Shown piece by piece: positions 1 through 6,250 of a stretch of 11,909 bases of DNA. The stretch is taken from positions 1 to 11,909 of the forward strand of contig JAJISK010000017.1 in the NCBI GenBank assembly GCA_022848785.1, written 5' to 3'. The notes beneath the pieces are model-generated. The model worked only from the letters and a program-made list of their open reading frames with translations, did not search any database and was not told the origin of the DNA. The DNA is from Thermoplasmatota archaeon. Lineage in GTDB: Archaea; Thermoplasmatota; Thermoplasmata; RBG-16-68-12; JAJISG01. How positions within the stretch are numbered: the first letter of the stretch is position 1; every line of letters starts with the position of its first letter. The translations under genes and the position numbers were made by a program.

Positions 1-2344
1 ACCCTCCCAAATCCGAGTACAGGGCCTCCGACACGAAGGGGGTAATCGGGGCGAGGAGGCGGGCAAGCTGGAGGAGAACCAGGTGAAGAGCGAGGTAGGC
101 CGCCGTTTTCTCGGAGCTTTCTCCCTCCGTCCACGTTCGGTCCCGAACCAGCCGGACATACCAACGCGAGAGATCCCGAAGGATGAAGTCCTCGAGGGCG
201 CGGGCGGCCTTGTGCAAGTCGTATGCGGTCAGGTGCGTCGAGACCGCCTCGATGAGGGCCTGGAGCCGGCTCAGGATCCAACGATCTTCCTGGCCTAGGC
301 GTTTCTTGAGCCCCTCCCCCGAAACCGCCGTGGGCTGGAACCCATCGAGAGCCATGTAGAGCGTGGAAAACCGGTGCACATTCCAGAGGATGTTGAGGGT
401 CCGGTGGGCATTGCGTAGCTCATCCCAGTGAAAGGCGAAGTCATCCCAGGGAGGCGCCACCTTCAAGTTGTACAGGCGGAGGGTGTCCATCCCGTACTCT
501 GCGGCCGCCTCCCCCGGCGTCAAGGCGTCACCCCGACTTTTGGAAAAGGCTTCGCCTTCGGGGGACCAGACCCAACCGTGCATCAGCACGGCGTCGTACG
601 GGGCGCGGTCGAAGGCCACGACGCCCGCGCCCAACTGAGAATAGAACCAGCCCCGGGTCTGATCGTGGGCCTCGACGATCCATGGGGTCGGCCACCACTT
701 GTCGAACACCTCCCGTTTCTGGGGATAACCGATGCTCGCCCAGGTAGCCACGCCGGAGTCAAACCAGACGTCGAGGATGTCGGGCACCCGGCGCATCTCT
801 TCGCCATCCTCTTCGCACACCAGGGTGACCGCGTCGATCCAAGGACGGTGCAGGTCCATGTCTTCCTCGAATCCGGAAGCGCCCCGCAGCTCCGAGGCGG
901 AGGCGACGACACGCCGGTGGCCCTTGGCGCACTCCCAGATCGGGATGGGGATGCCCCAGTAGCGCTGGCGGGAGATGGTCCAGTCTCGGGCGTTCTCGAC
1001 CCAATCATGCTGACGCGCGCTACCCGCCCAGTCCGGGGTCCACGCCACCCGCTCGACCTCGGCCAGCATCCGGTCTTTCACCTTCGTAATCTGGATGAAC
1101 CATTGTTCCGTCGCCCGGTACAGAATGGGCGTGTTGCAGCGCCAGCAGTGCCCATACCGGTGGACAGTCTCCCCGCGGAGGAAGAGGGCCCCGCGAGCCT
1201 CGAGATCGCCCATGATGATTTCGTTGGCCTCCTTGGTCGGGAGGCCCGCATACTTCCCCCCCTCCTCCGTGAATCGGCCCGCCTCGTCGATGGGGCTGAA
1301 GATCTCCATACCGCGTTGTCGCCCAATCTCGAAGTCTTCCGGCCCGTGGCCGGGGGCGATGTGCACGAGACCCGTAAACTCCCCTGTGACGGTGTCCGAG
1401 GTGAGGACCCGGTGGACCCAATCTCCCTTGAAGCGGGTCTGGGCGGGCACTTCTTCCGCGAGAGGATGCCGATATTCGAGACCGTCGAGATCGTCTCCCT
1501 TCGCCGTGGAAACGACCTCAAAGTCCTCGATGCCGGCCTCCTTCATCACGGTGGCGACATTCTCCTCGGCCACCCACACGGTACCCTCCTCGCCATCGCG
1601 ACGATAGCGGACCGCCGCATAGGTTAAGGCCGGGTTCACCGCCACGGCCAGATTGGCGGGTAGGGTCCAGGGGGTCGTCGTCCAGATGAGGAGGCTTTCC
1701 TCTCGGTCCACGACGGGGAACTCGACGTAAATGGAGGGGTCCGTCTCGTCCCAGAACTCAATCTCGGCGGCGGCGACGGGTGTCTCACACCGGGGACACC
1801 ACTCGAGGGCCCGCTTGGCGCGAACCAGCAGCCCTTTCTCGTGCGCACGTCGGAGGGTCCACCACGCCGACTGGAGGTAGTCGTTCGTGATGGTCATGTA
1901 GGGGTTGTCCCAGTCCATCCAGACGCCCATCTGCCGGAACGCAGCCGTCTGGAGGGAGAGACGCTCCAAGGCGAAGGCCCGGCACTGCGTGACGAACTCG
2001 GCGACTCCGACTTCCTCCTCAATCTGTCGCTTGTTCTGGATGCCTAGAGATTTCTCTACGAGCACCTCGATCGGGAGGCCGTGCATGTCGTACCCCGGCT
2101 GGTCCCAGACGTGGTAGCCCTGCATCCGGCGCCAGCGCAACACGGCGTCCTTGATGATCTTGTTCCGGGCCGTTCCGACGTGAACGCTGCCCGTGGTGTA
2201 GGGCGGTCCATCAACGAAGAAGTACTTCTCACCGCTCTGGCGGAACTCCTTCGTCTTCGCGTAGGCGTCCGTCTTCTCCCAGAAGGCCCGGATGCGGTCC
2301 TCGATTTGGAGGGCCTGATAACGCTCGCCGGCCTGCTTGATCAT
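1..2344 (-). CDS. ileS: Isoleucyl-tRNA synthetase, 5' part (3' end beyond the left edge)
   Basis: Class I aminoacyl-tRNA synthetase that charges tRNA-Ile in the cytoplasm and edits misactivated valine. The frame is open from ATG 2344 to the window edge, giving 781 codons of a protein usually somewhat over 1000 residues, so only the C-terminal anticodon-binding part is missing. Visible in order: the HIGH-type motif HVGT (55-58) after GPPYTTGS, as in archaeal IleRS; a CP-domain zinc knuckle WCPRC (Cys183, Cys186); the editing-domain signature WTTTPWTLPAN near 221-231; a second HCWRC cysteine pair; the DVWFDSG motif; and the KMSKS-type loop FSKS (600-603). ATG 2344 is chosen because the in-frame stop TAA lies nine codons upstream and no other start lies between. 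A TATA-like GATAAAT is centred about 26 nt upstream, so the mRNA is probably leaderless. The family call is secure. Confidence 0.97.
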   Translation of the reverse strand, partial: MIKQAGERYQALQIEDRIRAFWEKTDAYAKTKEFRQSGEKYFFVDGPPYTTGSVHVGTARNKIIKDAVLRWRRMQGYHVWDQPGYDMHGLPIEVLVEKSLGIQNKRQIEEEVGVAEFVTQCRAFALERLSLQTAAFRQMGVWMDWDNPYMTITNDYLQSAWWTLRRAHEKGLLVRAKRALEWCPRCETPVAAAEIEFWDETDPSIYVEFPVVDREESLLIWTTTPWTLPANLAVAVNPALTYAAVRYRRDGEEGTVWVAEENVATVMKEAGIEDFEVVSTAKGDDLDGLEYRHPLAEEVPAQTRFKGDWVHRVLTSDTVTGEFTGLVHIAPGHGPEDFEIGRQRGMEIFSPIDEAGRFTEEGGKYAGLPTKEANEIIMGDLEARGALFLRGETVHRYGHCWRCNTPILYRATEQWFIQITKVKDRMLAEVERVAWTPDWAGSARQHDWVENARDWTISRQRYWGIPIPIWECAKGHRRVVASASELRGASGFEEDMDLHRPWIDAVTLVCEEDGEEMRRVPDILDVWFDSGVATWASIGYPQKREVFDKWWPTPWIVEAHDQTRGWFYSQLGAGVVAFDRAPYDAVLMHGWVWSPEGEAFSKSRGDALTPGEAAAEYGMDTLRLYNLKVAPPWDDFAFHWDELRNAHRTLNILWNVHRFSTLYMALDGFQPTAVSGEGLKKRLGQEDRWILSRLQALIEAVSTHLTAYDLHKAARALEDFILRDLSRWYVRLVRDRTWTEGESSEKTAAYLALHLVLLQLARLLAPITPFVSEALYSDLGG

Positions 2345-2365
2345 CGCATCGCCTCGTTCGTCCGG

Positions 2366-2373
2366 GATTTATC
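2366..2373 (-). promoter_or_regulatory. Putative TATA box of ileS
   Basis: The minus strand reads GATAAATC here. Its centre is about 26 nt upstream of the ileS ATG at 2344, the usual distance from an archaeal TATA box to the transcription start. The transcript would then begin at or next to the A of the start codon (leaderless). No Shine-Dalgarno sequence is seen before this ATG, which agrees. Confidence 0.55.
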
Positions 2374-2471
2374 TTCTCCCAGACAGAGACACCAGGTGGG
2401 CCCCCGCGTAAGAAACTTTCCCTCTGCATGGACATAGGGAAAACCAAGTAGTGGCCAAGCCATCTGCCGCC

Positions 2472-2708
2472 ATGGACACCAAGTCGTTGTTCGGAATTTT
2501 GCGTGGCGTGGGCTGGATTTTCGGCGCCGGCGCGGGGCTGTTCATGACGGCGCTCGTGCTCGTGACGTTTGACCCGGGACTCTGGCTGTGGTCGCTGGTC
2601 CTCGTCGTCGGCGGTGCCCTGCTGTGGGCGGCGTTCGCGACCGCGGTGCTCATGTTGCTGGTGGAGCTTGCGGAAGCCCCTCGGAAGCGACCCGTGGCGA
2701 AGGAGTGA
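2472..2708 (+). CDS. Small predicted membrane protein, function unknown
   Basis: I do not recognise this 78-residue protein. It has a short N-terminal stretch, then two hydrophobic segments (about residues 9-31 and 36-62) separated by a short turn containing DPGLW. It ends in a charged tail, EAPRKRPVAKE, so it looks like a two-helix membrane hairpin. ATG 2472 is preferred; an in-frame GTG at 2451 would add seven residues. No convincing TATA box or Shine-Dalgarno sequence is visible for either start. It is divergent from ileS and convergent with the tRNA-His gene. Clear hydrophobic periodicity supports it as real, but GC-rich DNA produces spurious frames, so moderate confidence. Confidence 0.55.
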   Translation: MDTKSLFGILRGVGWIFGAGAGLFMTALVLVTFDPGLWLWSLVLVVGGALLWAAFATAVLMLLVELAEAPRKRPVAKE

Positions 2709-2763
2709 ACGGTCGAACCCCCCGGAGTTCCTCGGACGCGCCCTTCGTGGGACTCTCACGCCC

Positions 2764-2774
2764 CAAGAAAGAGA
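2764..2774 (-). terminator. Possible T-rich terminator of tRNA-His
   Basis: Just after the discriminator base the minus strand reads TCTCTTTCTTG. Archaeal RNA polymerase often stops at short T-rich tracts without a hairpin. The tract is broken by C residues, so this is weak. Confidence 0.3.
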
Positions 2775-2775
2775 G

Positions 2776-2876
2776 GGCCGGGACCGAGACTTTCAGGCCC
2801 GACGTCGGTCGAGGCCCATTGAACCCGGGTCAAGGGATCCACAGTCCCCCAGGATAACCACTACCCCATCCCGGCC
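2776..2876 (-). tRNA. tRNA-His (GTG anticodon) with a 28-nt T-loop intron
   Basis: Read on the minus strand. G-1 is 2876 and is encoded; it pairs with C73 at 2776, the histidine identity pair. The acceptor stem GCCGGGA (2875-2869) pairs perfectly with TCCCGGC (2783-2777). The D arm has A14, G15, G18G19 and A21. The anticodon stem GGGGA (2849-2845) pairs with TCCCT (2837-2833), and loop CTGTGGA gives T33 and anticodon GTG (2842-2840). The variable loop is four nt. The T stem CCGGG (2828-2824) pairs with CTCGG (2788-2784), with one G-U, but only after a 28-nt insert (2817-2790) is removed; the mature T loop is then TTCAATT. CCA is not encoded. A TATA box lies about 27 nt upstream. Confidence 0.92.
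2790..2817 (-). other. Archaeal tRNA intron, between tRNA positions 59 and 60, with a bulge-helix-bulge motif
   Basis: The two junctions form a complete hBHBh' fold. The outer helix is the T stem (2828-2824 with 2788-2784). The central 4-bp helix is TTCA (2823-2820) with TGAA (2795-2792). The 3-nt bulges are AT|G (2819-2817) and AG|T (2791-2789), cut after the second base of each. The inner helix is GGCC (2816-2813) with GGCC (2799-2796), extended by CGAC/GTCG around one bulged T (2812) and closed by a CGAC loop. This is the structure cut by the archaeal tRNA-splicing endonuclease. The position is outside the usual 37/38 site. Confidence 0.88.
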
Positions 2877-2898
2877 ACGGGCCACGTACCGGCCGGGG

Positions 2899-2908
2899 CA
2901 TTTAAGGC
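2899..2908 (-). promoter_or_regulatory. TATA box of tRNA-His
   Basis: The minus strand reads GCCTTAAATG, preceded by a purine-rich CGAAAGG that could serve as the BRE. Its centre is about 27 nt before the G-1 base, so transcription would start at or near the tRNA 5' end. It also falls just past the stop codon of the upstream small ORF, as expected for a separate transcription unit. Confidence 0.6.
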
Positions 2909-2920
2909 CTTTCGGAGAGG

Positions 2921-3124
2921 CTACCGAACGAGGAGGAGGGCCGCCACGAGGACGACGGCCCCGGTGGCAATCAGGCCGAGGACTACGAGTTGCCAGGCGT
3001 CGGGGACGAAACGGAGGGAGATGGCCGACGCGAAAAGGAGGACCATCCCCAATACTCCCAGGCGGATGCCGAGCCGCCTTCGGGCCAAGCGCTTCGGGTC
3101 CTCCACCCCCTCGAGCCCCTCCAT
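2921..3124 (-). CDS. Small predicted membrane protein, function unknown
   Basis: I do not recognise this 67-residue protein. A charged N-terminus with EDPKRLARRRLG is followed by two hydrophobic segments (about residues 20-40 and 44-66) joined by RFVPDAW, ending almost directly at the last helix. The basic stretch before helix 1 predicts an N-in orientation with both termini cytoplasmic. The start ATG at 3124 has a TATA-like CCTAAAGG centred 26 nt upstream and no Shine-Dalgarno sequence, again suggesting a leaderless message. It lies divergent from the carbamoyltransferase gene and just upstream of the tRNA-His promoter. It resembles the 2472-2708 product in size and topology but not in sequence. 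Confidence 0.55.
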   Translation of the reverse strand: MEGLEGVEDPKRLARRRLGIRLGVLGMVLLFASAISLRFVPDAWQLVVLGLIATGAVVLVAALLLVR

Positions 3125-3146
3125 GCAAGGGGATAGGGCGGATCTC

Positions 3147-3154
3147 CTTTAGGC
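3147..3154 (-). promoter_or_regulatory. Putative TATA box of the 2921-3124 gene
   Basis: The minus strand reads CCTAAAGG, centred about 26 nt upstream of ATG 3124. The spacing equals that seen for ileS and tRNA-His. The sequence itself is a poor TATA match, so the call rests on position. Confidence 0.4.
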
Positions 3155-3170
3155 TTCGCGTGAGGGAACC

Positions 3171-3178
3171 CTTAAGAC
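3171..3178 (+). promoter_or_regulatory. Putative TATA box of the carbamoyltransferase gene
   Basis: CTTAAGAC lies in otherwise GC-rich sequence. Its centre is about 31 nt before the ATG at 3206, so the leader would be only about five nt. Separate from the minus-strand element at 3147-3154, so the two divergent promoters sit back to back. Confidence 0.45.
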
Positions 3179-3205
3179 GATTCCCCGGATGAAGCGGGAA
3201 GCCCC

Positions 3206-4132
3206 ATGGAAGACCTCCTCTCCGTCATGGACGCCGCTGAGGAACTGGAAGACATTCTCTCCGCGGGCGGACGATTCAAAACCGCCCGACGTGGGCAGGG
3301 GCAGAGCCACCCCCTCCGCGGGAAGACGCTGGCGATGATCTTTGAGAAGACCAGTACGCGGTCCCGGATCTCCTTTGAGGTGGGGATGGCTCACCTGGGG
3401 GGGGCGGCCCTGTACCTCAACCGGCAGGACCTTCAGTTGGGCCGCGGCGAGACCCTAGAGGATACCGCGCGGGTGCTAAGCCGATACGTGGACGCCATCC
3501 TGTACCGCGCCTACCGTCACGACGACGTCGTCCGCCTCGCAGAGGCGGCTTCGGTACCCGTAATCAACGGGCTCGATGACCTCGAACATCCGGCCCAGAT
3601 TCTGTCGGATCTGTTTACCATCCGGGAAGCGATAGGAGACCCTCGCGGGCGCAAACTCGCGTACGTAGGGGATGGGAACAACGTGTGCAATTCGCTCCTC
3701 CTGGGATGTGCCCTCACGCGTATGAACGTGGCCGTCGCCACCCCATCCGGCTACGAACCCGACGCCGGCATCCTCGCCCTCGCCGAGCGGACGGCCGCCG
3801 AGGGGAACGCCTGGGTGAAGGTGGTCCAGGATCCGGCCGACGCCGTGGCGGGGGCGGACATCGTCTACACCGATGTCTGGGTGTCCATGGGCATGGAGGA
3901 GCAGCGAGAAGCCCGGGAACAGGTCTTCCGGCCCTATCAGGTCAATCCAGAACTCCTGAGCGGTGCAAACCCCGAAGCGCGCGTCATGCACCCCCTCCCC
4001 GCCCATCGAGGCCTCGAGATCACGGATGAGGTCCTCGACGGACCCGCCTCCCTCGTGTGGGACCAGGCCGAAAACCGTCTTCATGTGCAGAAGGCCCTCT
4101 TAGTCCAGCTTCTCGGAGGGGGAGAGTCCTAG
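3206..4132 (+). CDS. argF: Ornithine carbamoyltransferase family protein
   Basis: Predicted to transfer the carbamoyl group of carbamoyl phosphate to ornithine, giving citrulline in arginine synthesis (or the reverse in catabolism). At 308 residues it has normal family length. The carbamoyl-phosphate motif is S-T-R-S-R (50-54), usually STRTR. HPAQ is at 128-131. The ornithine-side SMG loop is intact in DVWVSMG (223-229), and the C-terminal DQAENRLHVQKALL is typical of archaeal OTC. One key change: the usual HCLP reads HPLP (262-265), so the cysteine that normally contacts ornithine is proline, as in aspartate carbamoyltransferase, although the following AHRG is OTC-like. ATG 3206 is the only in-frame start. 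No arginine or carbamoyl-phosphate genes adjoin it. Substrate is therefore slightly less certain than the family. Confidence 0.9.
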   Translation: MEDLLSVMDAAEELEDILSAGGRFKTARRGQGQSHPLRGKTLAMIFEKTSTRSRISFEVGMAHLGGAALYLNRQDLQLGRGETLEDTARVLSRYVDAILYRAYRHDDVVRLAEAASVPVINGLDDLEHPAQILSDLFTIREAIGDPRGRKLAYVGDGNNVCNSLLLGCALTRMNVAVATPSGYEPDAGILALAERTAAEGNAWVKVVQDPADAVAGADIVYTDVWVSMGMEEQREAREQVFRPYQVNPELLSGANPEARVMHPLPAHRGLEITDEVLDGPASLVWDQAENRLHVQKALLVQLLGGGES

Positions 4133-4138
4133 CCGCGC

Positions 4139-4148
4139 GACAATTGTC
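4139..4148. repeat. Perfect 10-bp palindrome GACAATTGTC between convergent genes
   Basis: It sits in the 14-nt gap between the carbamoyltransferase stop and the NUDIX stop, and overlaps the latter. Being loopless it is unlikely to be a strong hairpin terminator; it may be chance or a protein site. Confidence 0.3.
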
Positions 4149-4623
4149 ATCTCGCCGAAGGGTCAATCGGTGGTCCCTTCCCTGGACTCGCGGAGAGGAG
4201 ATGGAGAAGACCGTCCGGGTACAAGAGGGCCTTCTCTTCCCGAAACTCACGGAGCGGCTTCCAACGCGCTATGAATCTCAGGCCGTCGTCCTCCTGGGCG
4301 GGCACCGCGTCCGTCTCGTAGAAGGACTTGTCCACGAAATCCCCCTCGTAGGTTAGGACAATCTCATGCCCGAGCTCCCCCTCATGGGTGAAGAGATTCT
4401 CGAGGACACCCAGGTACCTGAGGTTGGTGACCTCGGCTCCAATCTCTTCCTGGAGCTCCCTCTTCAACGCCTCGCGCGCCCGCTCCCTGAACTCGATCGT
4501 GCCGCCCAGCGGACGGTAGAAGACCTCGTCCTTCGACGAGTCGTAGAGCTCCCCCACGAAGACGCTGTCGTCCCTGCGGAAGACACATATCACCAACGGG
4601 CGGGGCCAGGGAGGTCTTTCCAC
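4147..4623 (-). CDS. NUDIX hydrolase
   Basis: NUDIX proteins hydrolyse nucleoside diphosphates linked to another group, using divalent metal on the Nudix box. The box here is complete: G-x5-E-x7-R-E-L-Q-E-E-I-G-A, at residues 41-63 counted from GTG 4623. The rest is the short alpha/beta/alpha fold with no extra domain, so the substrate cannot be told. Start choice: the longest frame begins at TTG 4671 and overlaps secY by 11 nt, giving 174 residues. GTG 4623 is preferred because GAGGAAGG lies seven nt before it and the conserved fold starts shortly after (PRPLVICVF), giving 158 residues. It follows secY on the same strand and is the last gene of the operon. The position is unusual, since adk and other translation genes commonly follow secY in archaea. 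Confidence 0.9.
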   Translation of the reverse strand: MERPPWPRPLVICVFRRDDSVFVGELYDSSKDEVFYRPLGGTIEFRERAREALKRELQEEIGAEVTNLRYLGVLENLFTHEGELGHEIVLTYEGDFVDKSFYETDAVPAQEDDGLRFIARWKPLREFREEKALLYPDGLLHLLSASPGKGPPIDPSAR

Positions 4624-4630
4624 GGCGTCG

Positions 4631-4638
4631 CCTTCCTC
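4631..4638 (-). promoter_or_regulatory. Ribosome binding site supporting the NUDIX GTG start
   Basis: The minus strand reads GAGGAAGG, seven nt before GTG 4623. It is the only good Shine-Dalgarno-like sequence near the N-terminus; the TTG at 4671 has none. Confidence 0.45.
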
Positions 4639-4660
4639 TTGCCAATCGGACTCAGGCCCA

Positions 4661-6247
4661 TTATTCGCCAAAGAAGCTGCGCAGAATAGGATGCATCTCC
4701 ATCATCTGCTCTCTGCCTATGGCCTCGTAGAACTGAATCAAGATGCCTACGGCTAACAAGACCCCTGTCCCGCTTGCATTCCCCACGGTCCCGAAGAGGT
4801 CGGCCCCCACGGCTAACACCCCGACGATGGCGCCCCCGATGATCGTAACGACCGGTATGTACCGGGCCAGAATCCGCTGCAATACGCGGGGATCGCGCCG
4901 GAACCCTGGGATCTGCATACCTCCCGACTCGATTTGGCGCGCCACGCCTTCGGGTCCCATGCCCGTCGTCTCGATCCAGAAGATGGCGAAGACGATGGAC
5001 CCGATGATGAAGATGGACACGTAGACGATGACGTGAATGAAGACCTGGAAGGACGACTTGCCAAAGGTCGCGAAGACCGCACCGTAGCGACCCGGCGCGA
5101 TGATGGGGAGGAGCCAGTCCTGGAGGCCGGCGATGGTGGAGGTATAGAAGGCGATGCCCCCGATCGGGGTGGTGGGTTGGATGATACCACTTAGCACGAG
5201 TGGATCATTCGGGCTGGGGTAGGCCCCTAACCAGTATTGACCTCCTAAAAGCGGCCACTCGGGGTGTTGCCAGAAGAGGAGGGAAAACATGCTGATGTTG
5301 GCCAGGATGGCCGCCACGAAGATGACGGGCAAAACGGAAGCGTAGATCAGCTTGATCGGGTAGCGCCCTCGGGCCCCGCGGGCCCCTCCGTGGGCCAGGG
5401 GGAGCTCCATGCGCGTGGATTCGAAGAAGGCCACGAGGAGGAAGATGACCACCGTCGCCACGAGGGCGATGAGGGGGTTCGGTTCCTGGAGCAGGATTAC
5501 TTCGTAGCCTCCGCCCATGATCTCTTGGGCGCTCATGGTGTTCAGGAAGTACACGGTCTTCGGCACGGTGCCCACGGGGACGGCGCTGCCGGCCTGGGAG
5601 GGCATCCAGTTGAACGTCCCGGTGAAGATGGCCTGGGATACCCCTGCGGCGATGAAGAGGGAAATCCCACTCCCGATCCCCCACTTCGAGACCACTTCGT
5701 CCATCAAGAAGATGAGGTAGCTCCCGACGAAGAGCTGGACGATGATGAGGGTGTTCGCTAAGAGGAGGCCGTTCCCGGCGACGAAGCCGTCCAACGCCAC
5801 CACGAAGGCGGCCGAAGGCCGCAGGAAGCCGAACACCTGGGGAACGGACTCGACCACGATCATGACGAGGACGAGGAGCTTCTGGGTCCCCTGGTAGATG
5901 GCCTTGTCATCCTCATTCCGGAGATCGAGGCGGATGATCTTGGCGCCTACGAAGAGTTGGAGAATGATGGACGCCGTAACAATGGGTCCGATACCTAAGT
6001 GGACAAGAGAACCCTGGGCCCCCGCCAAGATGGCGCGCAGGCTCGCGAAGAAGTCCAGGACCTGGGTTCGATCCAGGCCGTAGATGAAGGTGTTGGTGAG
6101 AACGAAATAGATGACCAGGATCAGCAGGACCCAGAGCATCTTCGTCCGAAAGTGGACGTGTCCCTCCGGTCGCGTCACGGCCGGCAGGCGGTCTGTAAGG
6201 GGCTGCAGCTTGTAGAGGAAGCTCTTCCCTTCCGATCTGCCGAACAC
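4661..6247 (-). CDS. secY: Preprotein translocase subunit SecY (Sec61 alpha)
   Basis: Channel-forming subunit of the SecYE-beta translocon in the cytoplasmic membrane, which takes nascent proteins from docked ribosomes. At 528 residues it is somewhat longer than many archaeal homologues, and about ten hydrophobic segments are visible. Landmarks: an N-terminal amphipathic region with PLTDRLPAV (16-24); TM1 around 36-56; the plug region near 78-92 (GSLVHLGIGPIV); the conserved KWGIGSGISLF (188-198); the positively charged cytoplasmic loop with RMELPLAHGGARGARGRYPIKLIYAS (key residues R279, R290, R293, R295), a ribosome contact; and SGGMQIPGFRRDPR in the last big cytoplasmic loop. The extracellular insert at about 325-365 looks long. 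GTG 6247 lies 3 nt after the rpL15 stop, with GAGGAA just upstream. Confidence 0.97.
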   Translation of the reverse strand: MFGRSEGKSFLYKLQPLTDRLPAVTRPEGHVHFRTKMLWVLLILVIYFVLTNTFIYGLDRTQVLDFFASLRAILAGAQGSLVHLGIGPIVTASIILQLFVGAKIIRLDLRNEDDKAIYQGTQKLLVLVMIVVESVPQVFGFLRPSAAFVVALDGFVAGNGLLLANTLIIVQLFVGSYLIFLMDEVVSKWGIGSGISLFIAAGVSQAIFTGTFNWMPSQAGSAVPVGTVPKTVYFLNTMSAQEIMGGGYEVILLQEPNPLIALVATVVIFLLVAFFESTRMELPLAHGGARGARGRYPIKLIYASVLPVIFVAAILANISMFSLLFWQHPEWPLLGGQYWLGAYPSPNDPLVLSGIIQPTTPIGGIAFYTSTIAGLQDWLLPIIAPGRYGAVFATFGKSSFQVFIHVIVYVSIFIIGSIVFAIFWIETTGMGPEGVARQIESGGMQIPGFRRDPRVLQRILARYIPVVTIIGGAIVGVLAVGADLFGTVGNASGTGVLLAVGILIQFYEAIGREQMMEMHPILRSFFGE

Positions 6248-6250
6248 AGC

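Noticed and set aside
428..1627. 399-residue plus-strand open frame
   Set aside because: Entirely antisense to ileS, whose frame shows all family motifs; composition is that of a GC-bias shadow (rich in Gly, Pro, Arg, His, Asp) with no recognisable domain.
2229..2759. 176-residue minus-strand frame
   Set aside because: Overlaps the ileS start, the divergent promoter and the small membrane gene; basic, low-hydrophobicity sequence with no family motif.
2796..2817. Repeated GGGCC at 2817-2813 and 2800-2796 as a target-site duplication
   Set aside because: The GGCC cores pair with each other to make the inner helix of the intron BHB fold, which explains the similarity better than a mobile element.
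2569..3192. 207-residue plus-strand frame rich in Arg and Pro
   Set aside because: Runs through the tRNA-His gene and both small membrane genes in another frame; composition is typical of noncoding GC-rich frames.
3476..4084. 202-residue frame antisense to the carbamoyltransferase
   Set aside because: Shadow of a gene with clear catalytic motifs; no domain seen.
5264..5761. 165-residue acidic plus-strand frame opposite secY
   Set aside because: Antisense to conserved SecY helices; the acidic His/Asp/Glu-rich sequence is the usual reverse reading of hydrophobic codons.
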